Positions 1-10,174 of a stretch of 64,000 nt of DNA are shown here, piece after piece. Numbering within the stretch: the first letter of the stretch is position 1; every line of letters starts with the position of its first letter. Source of the DNA: Conchocele bisecta. Taxonomy: Eukaryota; Mollusca; Bivalvia; Lucinida; Thyasiridae. The notes below the pieces were generated by a model. That model was not told the DNA's origin, made no database searches, and worked only from the letters and a program-made list of their open reading frames with translations. The stretch lies in the NCBI GenBank assembly GCA_029237695.1, contig CM055272.1:9598042-9662041 (forward strand). Reading direction: 5' to 3'. The position numbers were made by a program, and so were the translations under genes.

Positions 1-174
1 AAATCGAAGGTATAGCAGTAAATCACATGCACATTCGCAATATATGTTAGATCAGAAGGTACCAACAAATTCTGTGGAACATTTGAAGTTGTAAGTGAAG
101 AGTCTTTGTGAAATCAAGATGACCACTATGGAGGCTTTTAGGTGAGCGATACAGGCCCATTTGGGCCTCTTGTT
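1..174 (+). mobile_element. 3' end of a G430 hairpin-type element (truncated by window edge)
   Basis: This stretch matches 56129-56302 base for base apart from a few substitutions and has the same length. It ends with the hairpin GCCCATTTGGGCC followed by CTCTTGTTT, the 3' end shared by all G430 copies here. The rest of the element lies outside the window. It has no coding capacity. Confidence 0.8.
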
Positions 175-361
175 TTAGTGTCCATGCCTCACCCCAAAGC
201 GCGACATGCAGGCCACGGCCATCTAGTCTACAAAACGTGGGTATGATTATGTTATACAAGTGTCTATGCTTGGAAAAAACCTGGCCTTCGTGGCTTTGCC
301 TCGTTTCTTGTTCCACAGATATGACCAAGCTATGTTTAATCAACTTGGCAAAACAACTGTT
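175..361. other. Spacer with relic 3' end of another repeat
   Basis: No gene is visible. Positions 257-311 (CTTCGTGGCTTTGCCTCGT) resemble 15118-15170, where the same string runs into CTCTAGTTTT. It is therefore probably the 3' end of another dispersed, Helitron-like element. Confidence 0.4.
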
Positions 362-560
362 TATACCCCCCGCAACGAGTTGTGGGGGGGTATACTGGAG
401 TCAGGTTGTCCGTCCGTCCGAGCTTACAAATGGATACATATGTGGCTAGGAGAACAATAGGTTATGTAATATTTTATTGTTCCGTGATTTTATGTGTCTA
501 AAAATGGGGATGAACAATGGAAAAGGTTAGGGTTAGCCACTTAAGTATCCATTTGTAGGA

Positions 561-592
561 ACGTCCGTCCGTCCGTCCGTCCGTCCGTCCGT
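561..592 (+). repeat. (GTCC)n microsatellite
   Basis: About eight GTCC units sit between the W190-like hairpin segment and the first 167 bp unit. The same tetranucleotide separates units in the W190 arrays at 36.7-37.4 kb and 54.0-54.3 kb, so it is part of the element design rather than a random expansion. Confidence 0.85.
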
Positions 593-1070
593 AAACTTAA
601 CATGAGAGAAATATTGTTATAACTTCTATTTCCTTTTTCTAAAATGCTTAATATTTCACACATGCTTTCCTGTAAGGCTCTACTACCATACTGTGCCAAA
701 TCCATGACCGTCCAACCCCTGCTGATCCCAAGGTCAAGGTCAAATACTTAGTCTCTTTACAAAACTTAACATCAGAGAAATAAGTTATAACTTCCATTAC
801 CTTCATTGAAAATTCTTAATATTTCAATTGTGCATTCCTCTAAGGTTGTACTATCATGCTGTGACAAATCTACGGCCGTCCAACCCCCGCTGATCCCTAG
901 GTCAAGGTCACATACTTAGTCTCTTTACAAAACTTAGCATCAGAGAAATATGTTATAACTTCTATTTCTTTCATCAAAAATTCTTAATATGTCATGCATG
1001 CATTCCTCTAAGGCTCTACTATCATGCTGTGACATATTCCTGCTGATCTCGAGGTCAAGGTCACATACTT

Positions 1071-1673
1071 ACAGGCTGTCCATTATCTATAAATTCCTAT
1101 AAATTCCTATAAATTTGGCAATCCCTACATTTTCCCCATATTTTCCCAAAATCCCTATATTTTTCAAAAATCAGTAACTAATTTTTGTAAAATGCTCAAA
1201 ATCAAGTCTGATATTCAACTTATTGGTTTATTCTAAACACAGTGCAAGTTTAGAGATGCATTTGACTAAATTATGATCGTATTTACCAGTTTTCTTTGTT
1301 TGAATCATTTTTTATCTCATTGTAAGATGTGTAATTCTGTATTTTCAGCATACCTTTTTGTCAGGCAGTGGCTCAACCTGTTTTAGAAAATAAAAAATAA
1401 AAATTAATCAAGTTAATAATTGTAAACCATTTAAAAAACAGAGGAGAGGATACGGAATGGCTATAAGGGGAGGAGGAGGCCATTAATGTAGATTTTTAAC
1501 TCGAAGAAATCCTTTACGTACACACATACATGCCGTAAAATTGGAAAATATTGAGTTTTGTCCCTATAAATCCCTATTTTTTTGGCAAAAATCCCTATAT
1601 TTATCCCTATATTTTTGGAAAAAAATCCCTATATTCCTATATATTTGGAACCGAAAGTGAATGGACAGCCTGT
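1071..1673. mobile_element. MITE with 14 bp terminal inverted repeats inserted in a 167 bp unit
   Basis: The ends are ACAGGCTGTCCATT and its complement AATGGACAGCCTGT. ACTT precedes the left end (1067-1070) and follows the right end (1674-1677). The uninterrupted neighbouring units read CATACTTAGTCTC, so this is a clean insertion with a 4 bp target duplication, or 6 bp (TACTTA) if the terminal A is flank. The interior is AT-rich with repeated ATCCCTATATTTTT motifs near both ends and no plausible ORF. Superfamily unknown. Confidence 0.75.
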
Positions 1674-1954
1674 ACTTAGTGTCTTTACAAAACTTAACAT
1701 CAGAGCAATCGGTTATAACTTCTATTTCCTTGCTCGGATCTGCTTCACATTTCACACACACATTGCTCCAATGGACCTCTACCACCCTGTGACAAATTCA
1801 CATTCATGCAGCTCCCACTAAGCCCAGAGTCAAGGTCACAAGCCCACACACTAGGAAATTTTTACATATTTTAGGGGTACCTGGTCCCACGCGGGGGTAT
1901 TCCGTAAGCCTCGCTTACTGACCAATCTAGTTTATTCAGGAAAACATCTGTAGT

Positions 1955-2437
1955 TTTTAGCTCGCCTAAACGAAGTGCAGAAGAGCTTATGGCATACCCC
2001 TGGCGTCGTCGTCGTCGGCGTCGTCAACAAACTTAACGTCGGGGTAAATGTCTTATAACTTCTGTTTCCTTTCATGGAACACCTTGTTATTTCATACATA
2101 CATTCCTCAGATGACCCTCTATCGTGCTGTAGCAAATCCGTGACCCACCACCCAACCCTTACCCCAAGGTCAAGGTCACAAACTTAGCACATTCATAAAC
2201 TTAATGTTGGGGTAAATTTCTTATAACATCTGTTTCCTTTCATGGAACGCCTTGATATTTCATACATGCATTCCTCAGATGACCCTCTATCATGCTGTAG
2301 CAAATCCATGACCCACCACCCAACCCTTACCGCAGGGTCAAGGTCACAAACTTAGCACATTCACAAATTTAACATTGGGGGGTAAATGTCTTATAACTTC
2401 AGTTTCCTTTCATGCAACACCTTGTTATTTCATACAT
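1955..2437 (+). mobile_element. Truncated hairpin-headed element with ~167 bp units
   Basis: Starts after a T-run with AGCTC...GAGCT arms (about 1958-1987), followed by a GTC-rich microsatellite (about 2005-2030) and then ~170 bp units of a P167 subtype (ACTTAACGTCGGGGTAAAT ... AAGGTCAAGGTCACAAACTT). Two units are complete; the third is cut where the next element begins at 2439. A fragment of the same subtype lies at 24440-24775. Confidence 0.55.
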
Positions 2438-2438
2438 A

Positions 2439-4119
2439 CCAAATGGTGAGGGGGGCATATAGTGTTACCGGCATCCGTACGTATGTACGTACGTACGTCC
2501 CGAAACCTTAAGGGTAAATGGCTTATAATTTATGTTTCCTTGCTCGGATCTGCTTCACATTTCACACACGCATTGCTCCAATGGTACTCTACCGCCCTGT
2601 AACAAGTCCACATTCGTCCCGCCCCCACTAAACCCAGGGTCAAGGTCACATACTTGGTGCGTTCGAAACCTTAACGATCGGTAAATGGCTTATAATTTCT
2701 GTTTCCTTGCTCGGATCTGCTTCACATTTCACACACGCATTGCTCCAATGGTACTCTACCGCCCTGTAACAAATACACATTCGTCCCGCCCCCGCTAAGC
2801 CCAGGGTCAAGGTCACAGACTTGGTGCGTTCAAAATCTTAACGCTGGGTAAATGCCTTATAATTTCTGTTTCCTTGCTCGGATCTGCTTCACATTTCACA
2901 CACGCATTGCTCCAATGGTACTCTACCGCCATGTAACAAATCCACATGCGTCCTGCCCCCACTAAGCCCAGGGTCAAGGTCACAGACATGGTGCGTTCGA
3001 AACCTTAACGCTGGGTAAATGGCTTATAATTTCTGTTTCCTTTCTCGGATCTGCTTCACATTTCACACACGCATTGTTCCAATGGTACTCTACCGCGCTC
3101 CAATGGTACTCTACCGCCCTGTAACAAATACACATTCGTCCCGCCCCCGCTAAACCCAGGGTCAAGGTCACAGACTTGGTGCGTTCGAAATCTTAACGCT
3201 GGGTAAATGCCTTATAATTTCTGTTTCCTTGCTCGGATCTGCTTCAAATTTCACACACGCATTGCTCCAATGGTCCTCTACCGCCCTGTGACAAATCCAC
3301 ATTCGTCCCGCCACCGCTAAGCCCAGGGTCAAGGTCACAGACTTGGTGCGTTCGAAACCTTAACGCTAGGTAAATGGCTTATAATTTCTGTTTCCGTCCT
3401 CGGATCTGCTTCACATTGCACACACGCATTGCTCCAATGGTCCTCTACCGCCCTGTGACAAATCCACATTCGTCCCGCCCCCGCTAAGCCCAGGGTCAAG
3501 GTCACAGACTTGGTGCGTTCGAAACCTTAACGCTGGGTAAATGGCTTATAATTTCTGTTTCCGTCCTCGGATCTGCTTCACATTGCACACACGCATTGCT
3601 CCAATGGTCCTCTACTGCCCTGTGACAAATCCACATTCGTCCCGCCCCCGCTAAGCCCAGGGTCAAGGTCACAGACTTGGTGCGTTCGAAACCTTAACGC
3701 TCCAATGGTCCTCTACCGCCCTGTGAAATGTCTTGTAATTTGTGTTTCCGTGCTTTGATCTGCTTCACATTTCACACACGCATTGCTCCAATGGTCCTCT
3801 GTCACCTTGTGACAAATTCTCATTTGTCCAGCCCAGGGTCAAGGTCACAGACTTGGTGCGTTCAAAACCTTAACGCTCGGGTAAATGGCTTATAATTTCT
3901 GTTTGCTTGTTCGGATCTGCTTCACATTTCACATACGCATTGCTCCAATGGTCCTCTACCGCCCTGTGACAAATCCACATTCTTCCCGCCCCCGCTAAGC
4001 CCAGGGTCAAGGTCACAGACTTGGTGCGTTCAAAACCTTAACATTCGGGTAAATGGCTTATTATCAAATATGCCTCATTTTCTTTGGCTGCCAGCGGGGG
4101 CATTCGCCACATTTCTAGT
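2439..4119 (+). mobile_element. P167 pearl/HINE-like element, main array
   Basis: The head is the right half of the hairpin seen complete at 38494-38528 (ATGGTGAGGGGGGCATA), followed by TAGTGTTACCGG and a (GTAC)n tract at 2476-2500. About nine tandem units follow. Starts at 2659, 2826, 2993, 3181, 3348, 3515 and 3682 give a period of 167, with one 188 bp unit carrying a 21 bp internal duplication. The 3' part ends in CTAGT at 4115-4119, as at 40290-40294. No coding capacity. Confidence 0.7.
2640..4016 (+). repeat. Array of 167 bp units each containing TCAAGGTCA
   Basis: Each unit contains, in order: a GGTAAATGGCTTATAATTTC box, CTCGGATCTGCTTCACA, TTGCTCCAATGGTCCTCTAC and CAGGGTCAAGGTCACAGAC. 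The units differ by only a few substitutions, so the array is recent or homogenised. One junction near 3700 shows out-of-register recombination (the CGCTCCAATGG motif joined early). The repeated TCAAGGTCA equals the extended nuclear-receptor half-site. Confidence 0.85.
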
Positions 4120-4842
4120 AATTTCTGTTTTGTCATCCAAGATGGCCGCCAAAATGTCAAAAGGTCGTTCTTTTATTAGAGATTTTAAAGTTCTTCTTCA
4201 CATGAACTGCTTGGCCCATGGTAGCCAAACTTAATAGTTATGGTCCATGGGTGAAGCCTTTTCAGATTTGTTAACATGGAGGTCATCGCTAATCCAAGAT
4301 GGCCGCTGTCTAAAAATAGCATATATTCTTAAAAAATCTTCTTCTCATGAACCGCTGGCCGGATTTCGACTAAACTTGGTAGGAATGATCGATTTACAAT
4401 GCACTTTCAAAACTGTGAAAATGGTGACCCCGGGGTCAAAAATGGGCGTGGCCCGTGGTGTCAAATTTTATTTTTGACCGAATATGCTCATGTCATATAT
4501 CAAATTGAAGGTATCGATGAGGCGATTGCTCTGGTGCAATATTTGTCGGAATCGGATGATTATGTCATCCATGATGGCCACCAAAAGGTCCATTTATTCA
4601 AGATTTTGAACACCTTTTTCTCAGGAACCACATGGCCGATGCTGGACAAACTTCATAGGAAGTTAAGATCCTTGGGTGAAGCATTTTCAAATTTTGTAAA
4701 ATGAGAGTCATCGCTTAATCCAAGATGACCGCCATCTAAAAATAGCACAATTTGTTTAAAACACATGAACTCAATGTCACATTCTCCTCTGGTGTTCATG
4801 GAGTCAGGTGAGCGAATTAGGGCCATCATGGCCCTCTTGTTA
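4120..4842 (+). mobile_element. G430 element, 3' fragment
   Basis: Begins abruptly within a G430 unit after the P167 end and runs to the terminal hairpin GGGCCATCATGGCCC plus CTCTTGTT. It contains three CCAAGATGGCCGCC-type motifs and the TGACCCCGGGGTCA palindrome found in all G430 copies. Short open frames here (e.g. 4399-4704) recur at 29900-30160 and 57053-57244 only because the repeat does; I do not regard them as genes. Confidence 0.7.
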
Positions 4843-4929
4843 TCAGTGGGATCGAGTTGGTTAATCCCCAGTTAATTATCCAATTAAGTTAATACATGAT
4901 AAAACAATATTTATGACACATAATTATAA

Positions 4930-6360
4930 TACAGTGGCGTCGGAACGTGATCAGCAGCAGGGCTGTACAAATCGGCATGCCCGACGCCCGGGTCAAGTCG
5001 GTTTTGGTCTCGGGCAAGTGGCTCTATGCTGAAAGTTAGTCCCGGGCAAGTCACTATTTTCCGTTGAAACGTCCCGCCACAAGCCTGTTTTCTTCACTAG
5101 ACTAATCCTAAATTGTAACATTTCATCGATCGATAACGCCTATGGCGTGTGTCGGCTTCCCTGTGGCGATACACACTTACACAGAAGCTGCTATACTGTG
5201 TATATAGCAAGAAAAGTGATATACTAGCTGTGACCCTGATTAGATTAATTTATTCGAATTTGAAAGCATAATCCCACCGACAATTCCGCATGAACTCTGA
5301 ATTTTGTGTCAACTTTTCAACACCATTTACGGAAAATATTTTGAAAATCAATATCGGCGAAATATGGCGACAGACCTTTCGGAATACACATTTACGGGTA
5401 TGAAATTATTAAAAAAAAAAATTTTATTTTTGTTATTTCTCATTGAAAGTATACGATGTGACCACTCATTTGAACCGTCTCGACGAGACGGAATAAATGG
5501 TGGTCGCGGCATATACTTCTGAGTGCATAGAAGGAAAATATTTGTCTGCAAACATAAGCGTATCCTCAGTATGAAATGGGTTACTGCATGATTGCCCCGT
5601 GATGCGATGATGAAAGTCGCACTTTCGCGACCATCAAAAGGCGTGTTGACCAATCAGTAACATTTCAAAACATAGCCTAAAGGTCACACAGTTTACAGCC
5701 TCGTGCTGAATGAGGTCATACAATAAACACCTGTGCACAAAGCTGGGTTTATCGATTTTTTGCACAAAGAATCACACAAATCTCATCTGTGTAATATGTG
5801 TCGGGTGTAATCGCATCTGGATTTGGAATTCATATATCCCCTGGCACGGATACTGCACTGTATGCATATTAACATGATTACCTGATTAAAGGTATTACAT
5901 TTGCTAACATACTAATAATAATTATTTCATGTACTTTGAATGTCGTTCTTTGAATAAACTTACAGAAATCACGAATCAACTAATTACACGATAACTACGA
6001 TGTCCGACGATTTTTTTTTGGATTTTTTCCTTTTTCTTCTCTATTTTTTTAATATTTGTTTGGGATCCACGAGAGACCCGCGTTATAATGGAGATCGCGC
6101 TATACGCTATACGTGATCGCGTTATAATGGAGCTGCAGTGTAATTAGCGAATTAACAGCTGTTGCCAACAAAAAAAAACTGGAATTTCAAAAAGTTTATT
6201 ATTTACCGTTCCTCGAACATACTGATAGACATTACATATTGTAAATATAGACGTGATTTCATTTTTGAGACGGTCAAATGAGTGGACTCCCCGGAATATG
6301 TATACGTAAATTATAATTTCCAGGACAGTCACTTTTGTCAAGTCACTTGTCCGGGACAAG
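4930..6360. repeat. Composite of dispersed repeats with inverted subterminal GGGCAAGT motifs
   Basis: CCCGGGCAAGTCACT near 5042 is approximately inverted at 6338-6357 (AGTCACTTGTCCGGGAC), suggesting an old TIR element beginning near CAGTGGCGTCGG (about 4933). Inside it, 5275-5500 recurs directly at 7808-8070, and 5590-5845 recurs directly at 13786-14050. The region is AT-rich, with no gene I can defend. Confidence 0.4.
6062..6140 (-). mobile_element. Terminal fragment of the pogo/Tigger-like MITE
   Basis: About 80 bp match the left end of the MITE at 40717-41650 in inverted orientation: ATCCACGAGAGACC..., GTTATAATGGAGATCGCGC and the terminal ATCGCGTTATAATGGAGCTG CAGTG followed by TA. The other end is missing, so this copy is a truncated relic. 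Confidence 0.65.
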
Positions 6361-6429
6361 TGGCGACCGCCGCCTCAATATTTGGACAGCAAAAAAAATA
6401 AAAATATTTTTTTGCTGCGAGTTTGGGAT

Positions 6430-6660
6430 CGGGAAATGATCATTATTTCATTGAAATCTCGCTGAGATTCTAAGTGAAATTTCACTGAGATTCTCAGTGA
6501 AATTTCACTTGGAAGCTGAACCGGGAATTCACTGCGATTTCACTGAAATTCAGTGTGATTTCATCGAATTTCAGTGAGATTTGGAAATAACACCGGGATA
6601 TGATAATCTCAGTGAATTTCACTGGGATTTCAGTGAAATCTCAGTCACATTTTCACTAGG
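6430..6660. repeat. Cluster of short palindromic CACTGAGAT/ATCTCAGTG repeats
   Basis: Motifs such as TTTCACTGAGATTCTCAGTG and AGTGAAATTTCACT recur in both orientations over ~220 bp, giving many overlapping small hairpins. Period is irregular and no coding is visible. Confidence 0.7.
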
Positions 6661-7309
6661 GAATACCAATGAACATTTAATTCCTTATTTTCCGGATTTG
6701 ACGGCGAATTACAACCGACTGCCGCACAGATCATCCTCACTGACGATTGCAACCAGCTTGGGTGTCCAAGTATAACTAGGTGAATGAGTCATCACGACGA
6801 ACGAATATATTAAACGATAAAAACGATAAAAAGAAATGCAACAAATGAATGATGTCAGTTAAATCCACACGTTATTCTATGAGAAACCTGTATCGACCAA
6901 TCAGAGAATCTGTACTACTGCTACGTCATAGCGATTATTTTTACAGCACCACCTGGCGCCAGTTGGTCGCATAAACAGGAGAGATAAGCGATGACTCATT
7001 GCCTGGCTAAGCATAGGTGTCAGATACGGTGCGATATGAGAAATCTCAATATCACGAAAAATACAAACGGACCGGAAATCGGCTGTTAGGGTCGCTTTTG
7101 TTGTTTCCAGAGCATTTTGAAGGAAATAAGTGATATTTGGTAATGTGACCTTTAAGTGTTTGTGTTTAGATCCATTTCTCTGTTACTGTACCATGTAGGA
7201 CCACCATACTTGCACAATTTCATAACCAATGGGTGCCCACCACATACCACCATCCGACATATGAACCTTTTTTTGAACTTGACCTATTTTTTCTGTGTAC
7301 CGTACTGAC

Positions 7310-7500
7310 CCTATGTTTTCGGACACCCTAAACATTCGGACACCCTTATTTTTCAAGAAAATAATTATTTTTTGTGTCTCTAAAAATTCGGACAGGTGAC
7401 AAATGTGGACATTTTGTTAACCCTAAGTTTTCGGACAGCAAAAAAAAGGTTTTTAATTTGCAATAATTAATATCCGTATATGTACGAGTATTACGGTAAC
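7310..7500. repeat. TTCGGACA-rich repeat, partner of 14790-14905
   Basis: ACCCTAAGTTTTCGGACAGC and related strings occur four times. The tail reads ATTACGGTAA, as in the copy at 14790-14905, where ACCCTAAATTTTCGGACAGC is followed ~80 bp later by the inverse (GGACGGGT-type, ATAGGGTTATTACGG). This looks like the ends of a small TIR element. Confidence 0.45.
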
Positions 7501-7807
7501 ATAATTGGCTCGGGTCCTTTCGATGAAACACGTAAGAATCAGCAAATTAATCCATACCGGTGTTATTGTAAACACAAATGACACACGCGCATTCATTCAA
7601 GTGTTTCGTCCAATAATTTATGCAACCAATGAAAATATATTTCCTTCCTACCACGAATCCGCGATCATAACTCTTCCAAATGCTTTGAACTGTAACGTCA
7701 AAGAATACTACAAGGTCGCGATTTTATTTTGAAGTCTGCCAGAAACCAGACCACACACATCATCAGACGATTACGCCGCGACCCAACATTCATTTCATAT
7801 CTAAAGT

Positions 7808-8070
7808 CACCGACAATTCCACATGAACTCTGAATTTTGTGTCAACTTTTCAACACCATTTACGGGAAATATTTTCGAAATCAATATCGGTGAATATGGC
7901 GACAGATCTGCGTATAATCGAGAGTGTATCTTTAAACCATTCCTTTCGGAAATTGACGGAATACACCTTTACGGGTATGAAATATTTTATTTTTTTATTT
8001 CTCAATGAAATTACATGTTGTGACCACTCATTTTAACCGTCTCGACTAGACAGTTCAAATGGTGGTCGCG
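7808..8070 (+). repeat. Second copy of the 5275-5500 dispersed repeat
   Basis: Shares ATGAACTCTGAATTTTGTGT, CAACACCATTTACGG and GACCACTCATTTGAACCG-like blocks with 5275-5500, in the same orientation and with small indels. The frames open in both copies do not stay in register, so it is not a conserved gene. Confidence 0.7.
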
Positions 8071-8344
8071 ACGTATACTTCTGAGCGCATAGAAGGAAAA
8101 TATTTAGGATTTTCCGCAAACATAAAAGCGTCTCCTCAGCATTTATACACTATTACCAGATTACTCGATTGATTATTACCTAAACTTGCAGGAAGATCAT
8201 CATTATGCTGTAACTTGTCTTGTCCTTCCTTTATCAGTTATCTGAAATACTCAATAACCCTACTCCATCCCTCTGACCTGACCCACCAATCCCCACATCA
8301 TGCAACTGTATATAGAAAACATGAAATATCTTATTAAGCTAACA

Positions 8345-8422
8345 TAGTACCGGTGTCACAGAAAATTCTCCCCCCTGGAAATCTTTCCCCCGCGGGGGAA
8401 GATTTCCAGTACACCGGTACTA
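8345..8422. repeat. Long hairpin (foldback) of ~78 bp
   Basis: Outer arms TAGTACCGGTGT / ACACCGGTACTA and inner arms CTGGAAATCTTTCCCCCG / CGGGGGAAGATTTCCAG surround a CGCG centre. The left arm has an extra ~18 bases. Related CTGGAAATCTTCCCCC strings occur at 58600-58640. It borders retrotransposon A but is not obviously part of it. Confidence 0.75.
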
Positions 8423-8753
8423 TCATATATATTACATGACCACATAACTAAACATATTTGGCTCCTCATTGGGGGCTACCTGCTATTTGGTGTTGTGCTC
8501 GCATGTGCCAGACCAGATTTCTCTGAGCAAGAAGAGAGACGTATGCAGTAGCTATCTCTTGCACGACTATGGCGGAGTGAATGTGTAGAGCTAATAACTC
8601 ACGTGAAACGACTAGAGGGTGACGAGTTGAATGAAAGACTAGAAAGAGGTGAGTCGAGCATACGACTAGAAAGAGCTGAGTTGAGTTACCAACTAGGATG
8701 TGCATCAAGTGGACGACTAGAAAGATCTGATTTGAGTTAACAACTTGAATGCG

Positions 8754-8853
8754 AGTCGAGCGTACCGACTGGCGAGTCGAGCGTACCGACTATAAAGAGG
8801 TGAGTCGTCGAAATTAGTCGAGCGTACCGACTGGCGAGTCGAGCGTACCGACT
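8754..8853. repeat. Four copies of the 17 bp near-palindrome AGTCGAGCGTACCGACT
   Basis: Exact copies start at 8754, 8775, 8816 and 8837; spacing is 21, 41, 21. A fifth degenerate copy lies at about 8877. Each has AGTCG and CGACT arms around a 7 bp centre. They lie ~300 bp beyond the YR gene of retrotransposon A, in its 3' non-coding region. A site with two inverted arms around a short spacer is what tyrosine recombinases usually bind, so a role as recombinase sites is possible but unproven. Confidence 0.7.
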
Positions 8854-9138
8854 ATAATGAGGAAAGTGGTACAGGGTAGTCGAGCGTAACGAGGTGAGAC
8901 GATAATGAGGTGAGACGAGCGTACAGAATGTCGTGTCGAGTTGCTTCAGGCGAGTGAATGATGTATCAACAAGTCTGGCAAATGTTTCAACTGATGCCGC
9001 ACATAAATGTACATATGAATTAATTTATCGAAAAGGGGGCAAAATAGTCCAAAACAAATTCATATTGTTAAACTAAAAATAGCAATGAGTGCACCCAAGA
9101 GGAGAAATTAATCAGGTATGCGTGTACTCATAACAAAC

Positions 9139-10106
9139 TTAATTAATAGTTTGTACCCAACAAGAACATGTAGACAAATATGACATCTGTGTGTAATCTG
9201 CTGTTAAATAAAGTGCACGAACTATCACATCCACAGTATTGTTTACCAGTATAGCACTGCGTGCAACTCTGATGTACCTGGTATAGCATGATGAAGACCA
9301 TCGACCGAGAGTTTGTATCATGTGATCTTCAATGTTAGCTTCTGCTGCACTGCTTGCAGCATCAATCCAAAATGAATGGCCACTATATTTATTCTCGTCA
9401 TAACCGAGTCTGCATAAAACTTGCTTCACATAATAAAGAAACTTTGTCCTAGTGAATGGTTTGCCATCCACATCTATGAATAGTAGCGAGATATCATAAC
9501 AAAACGCAGTAGATGTAAGCTGCTCTCTGCGTAGACACAAATAATGTTCCATCAAATACGCTGGACAGCAATTAATGGAGTTATTTCTGTATATCGGTAT
9601 ATCGTAGGTTGCGTAAGACAAAACATAGAATGATCTGTCTAGAATGACACATCCTGACATTTCAAATATGAATAAACATCATCATTCCGAGCTTTAACAG
9701 TGAACTCACCGCAGCGAAGAAAGCCGAAATAGGCTAATGAACACATACATTGTAACGTTAAATCTAAGTTTGGGGTAAAAACTCCCGCATGTAATAAGTC
9801 GCACATCTGCTTCAGAATTGAAAAAGTTATAGGCACTCTCAACCTCGTCTTCGCACCTTGACTATGTTTAACACCATGTAGAACACATTGTAGTATATCC
9901 ATGGAAGACATAGGATTGCTCATGCCTGCTTGCAGGTAGTGAAAACGAATACCTGCCAGATATAGTTTAATAGTAGCCAGCTGCAGCTGCAGTGACTTGT
10001 AACAGAATGTCACAAAATAAATGAGAACATCCTCCGTTAGAATGGGTAACGTACCTGGACGCGTAATACAACCTGACATTGTTAGAAACTGCTTGAAACA
10101 CTGCAT
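9139..10106 (-). pseudogene. Tyrosine recombinase of retrotransposon A (frameshifted, catalytic Arg lost)
   Basis: Tyrosine recombinases of DIRS-order elements join a circular cDNA into the genome without target duplication. The first frame (10106-9639) has the N-terminal core-binding part and the box I arginine in FGFLRCGEFTV. A frameshift near 9645 moves into the frame 9660-9139, which has box II as YSGHSFWID and then MIQTLGRWSSSCYTRYIR with the candidate tyrosine. The family pattern is HxxR; here the arginine position is Trp (codon 9367-9369, TGG), consistent with CpG decay of CGG. The enzyme would be dead even without the frameshift. It lies directly after RNase H. Confidence 0.8.
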
Positions 10107-10174
10107 GCCTGTCTGATAGGCTGATTTAGTATTTGGAGCAATAGATGCTGATCAAAGATTTGTGACTTCCCGGT

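Larger units (their letters stand above)
362..1932 (+). mobile_element. Complete-looking P167/W190-type non-autonomous Helitron-like (pearl/HINE-like) element
   Basis: Order of parts: 5' hairpin at 362-394 (C-run, ACGAG-type loop, G-run); a W190-like segment; a (GTCC)n tract at 561-592; then ~167 bp tandem units. Starts near 593, 762 and 929 give spacings of 169 and 167. Each unit carries GGTCAAGGTCA. The 3' end has a 6 bp stem (GTAAGC-CTC-GCTTAC, 1904-1918) eight bases before CTAGTT (1927-1932). A hairpin just upstream of CTAG is the known Helitron 3' terminus, and hairpin-microsatellite-160 bp units is the plan of bivalve pearl/HINE elements. A separate MITE (1071-1673) interrupts the last unit. 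There is no Rep/helicase gene, so it would need enzymes supplied in trans. Confidence 0.6.

Noticed and set aside
2476..2500. (GTAC)n, (GTCC)n and (CCGCGT)n tracts as independent microsatellite loci
   Set aside because: They occur at the same place after each element head, so they are structural parts of the elements.
4399..4704. Open frame repeated at 29900-30160 and 57053-57244
   Set aside because: The frame is carried by the G430 repeat; copies differ by frameshifts and have no recognised domain.
5348..5653. 101-codon minus-strand frame
   Set aside because: Lies over a dispersed repeat whose other copy (7808-8070) does not keep the frame; no domain recognised.
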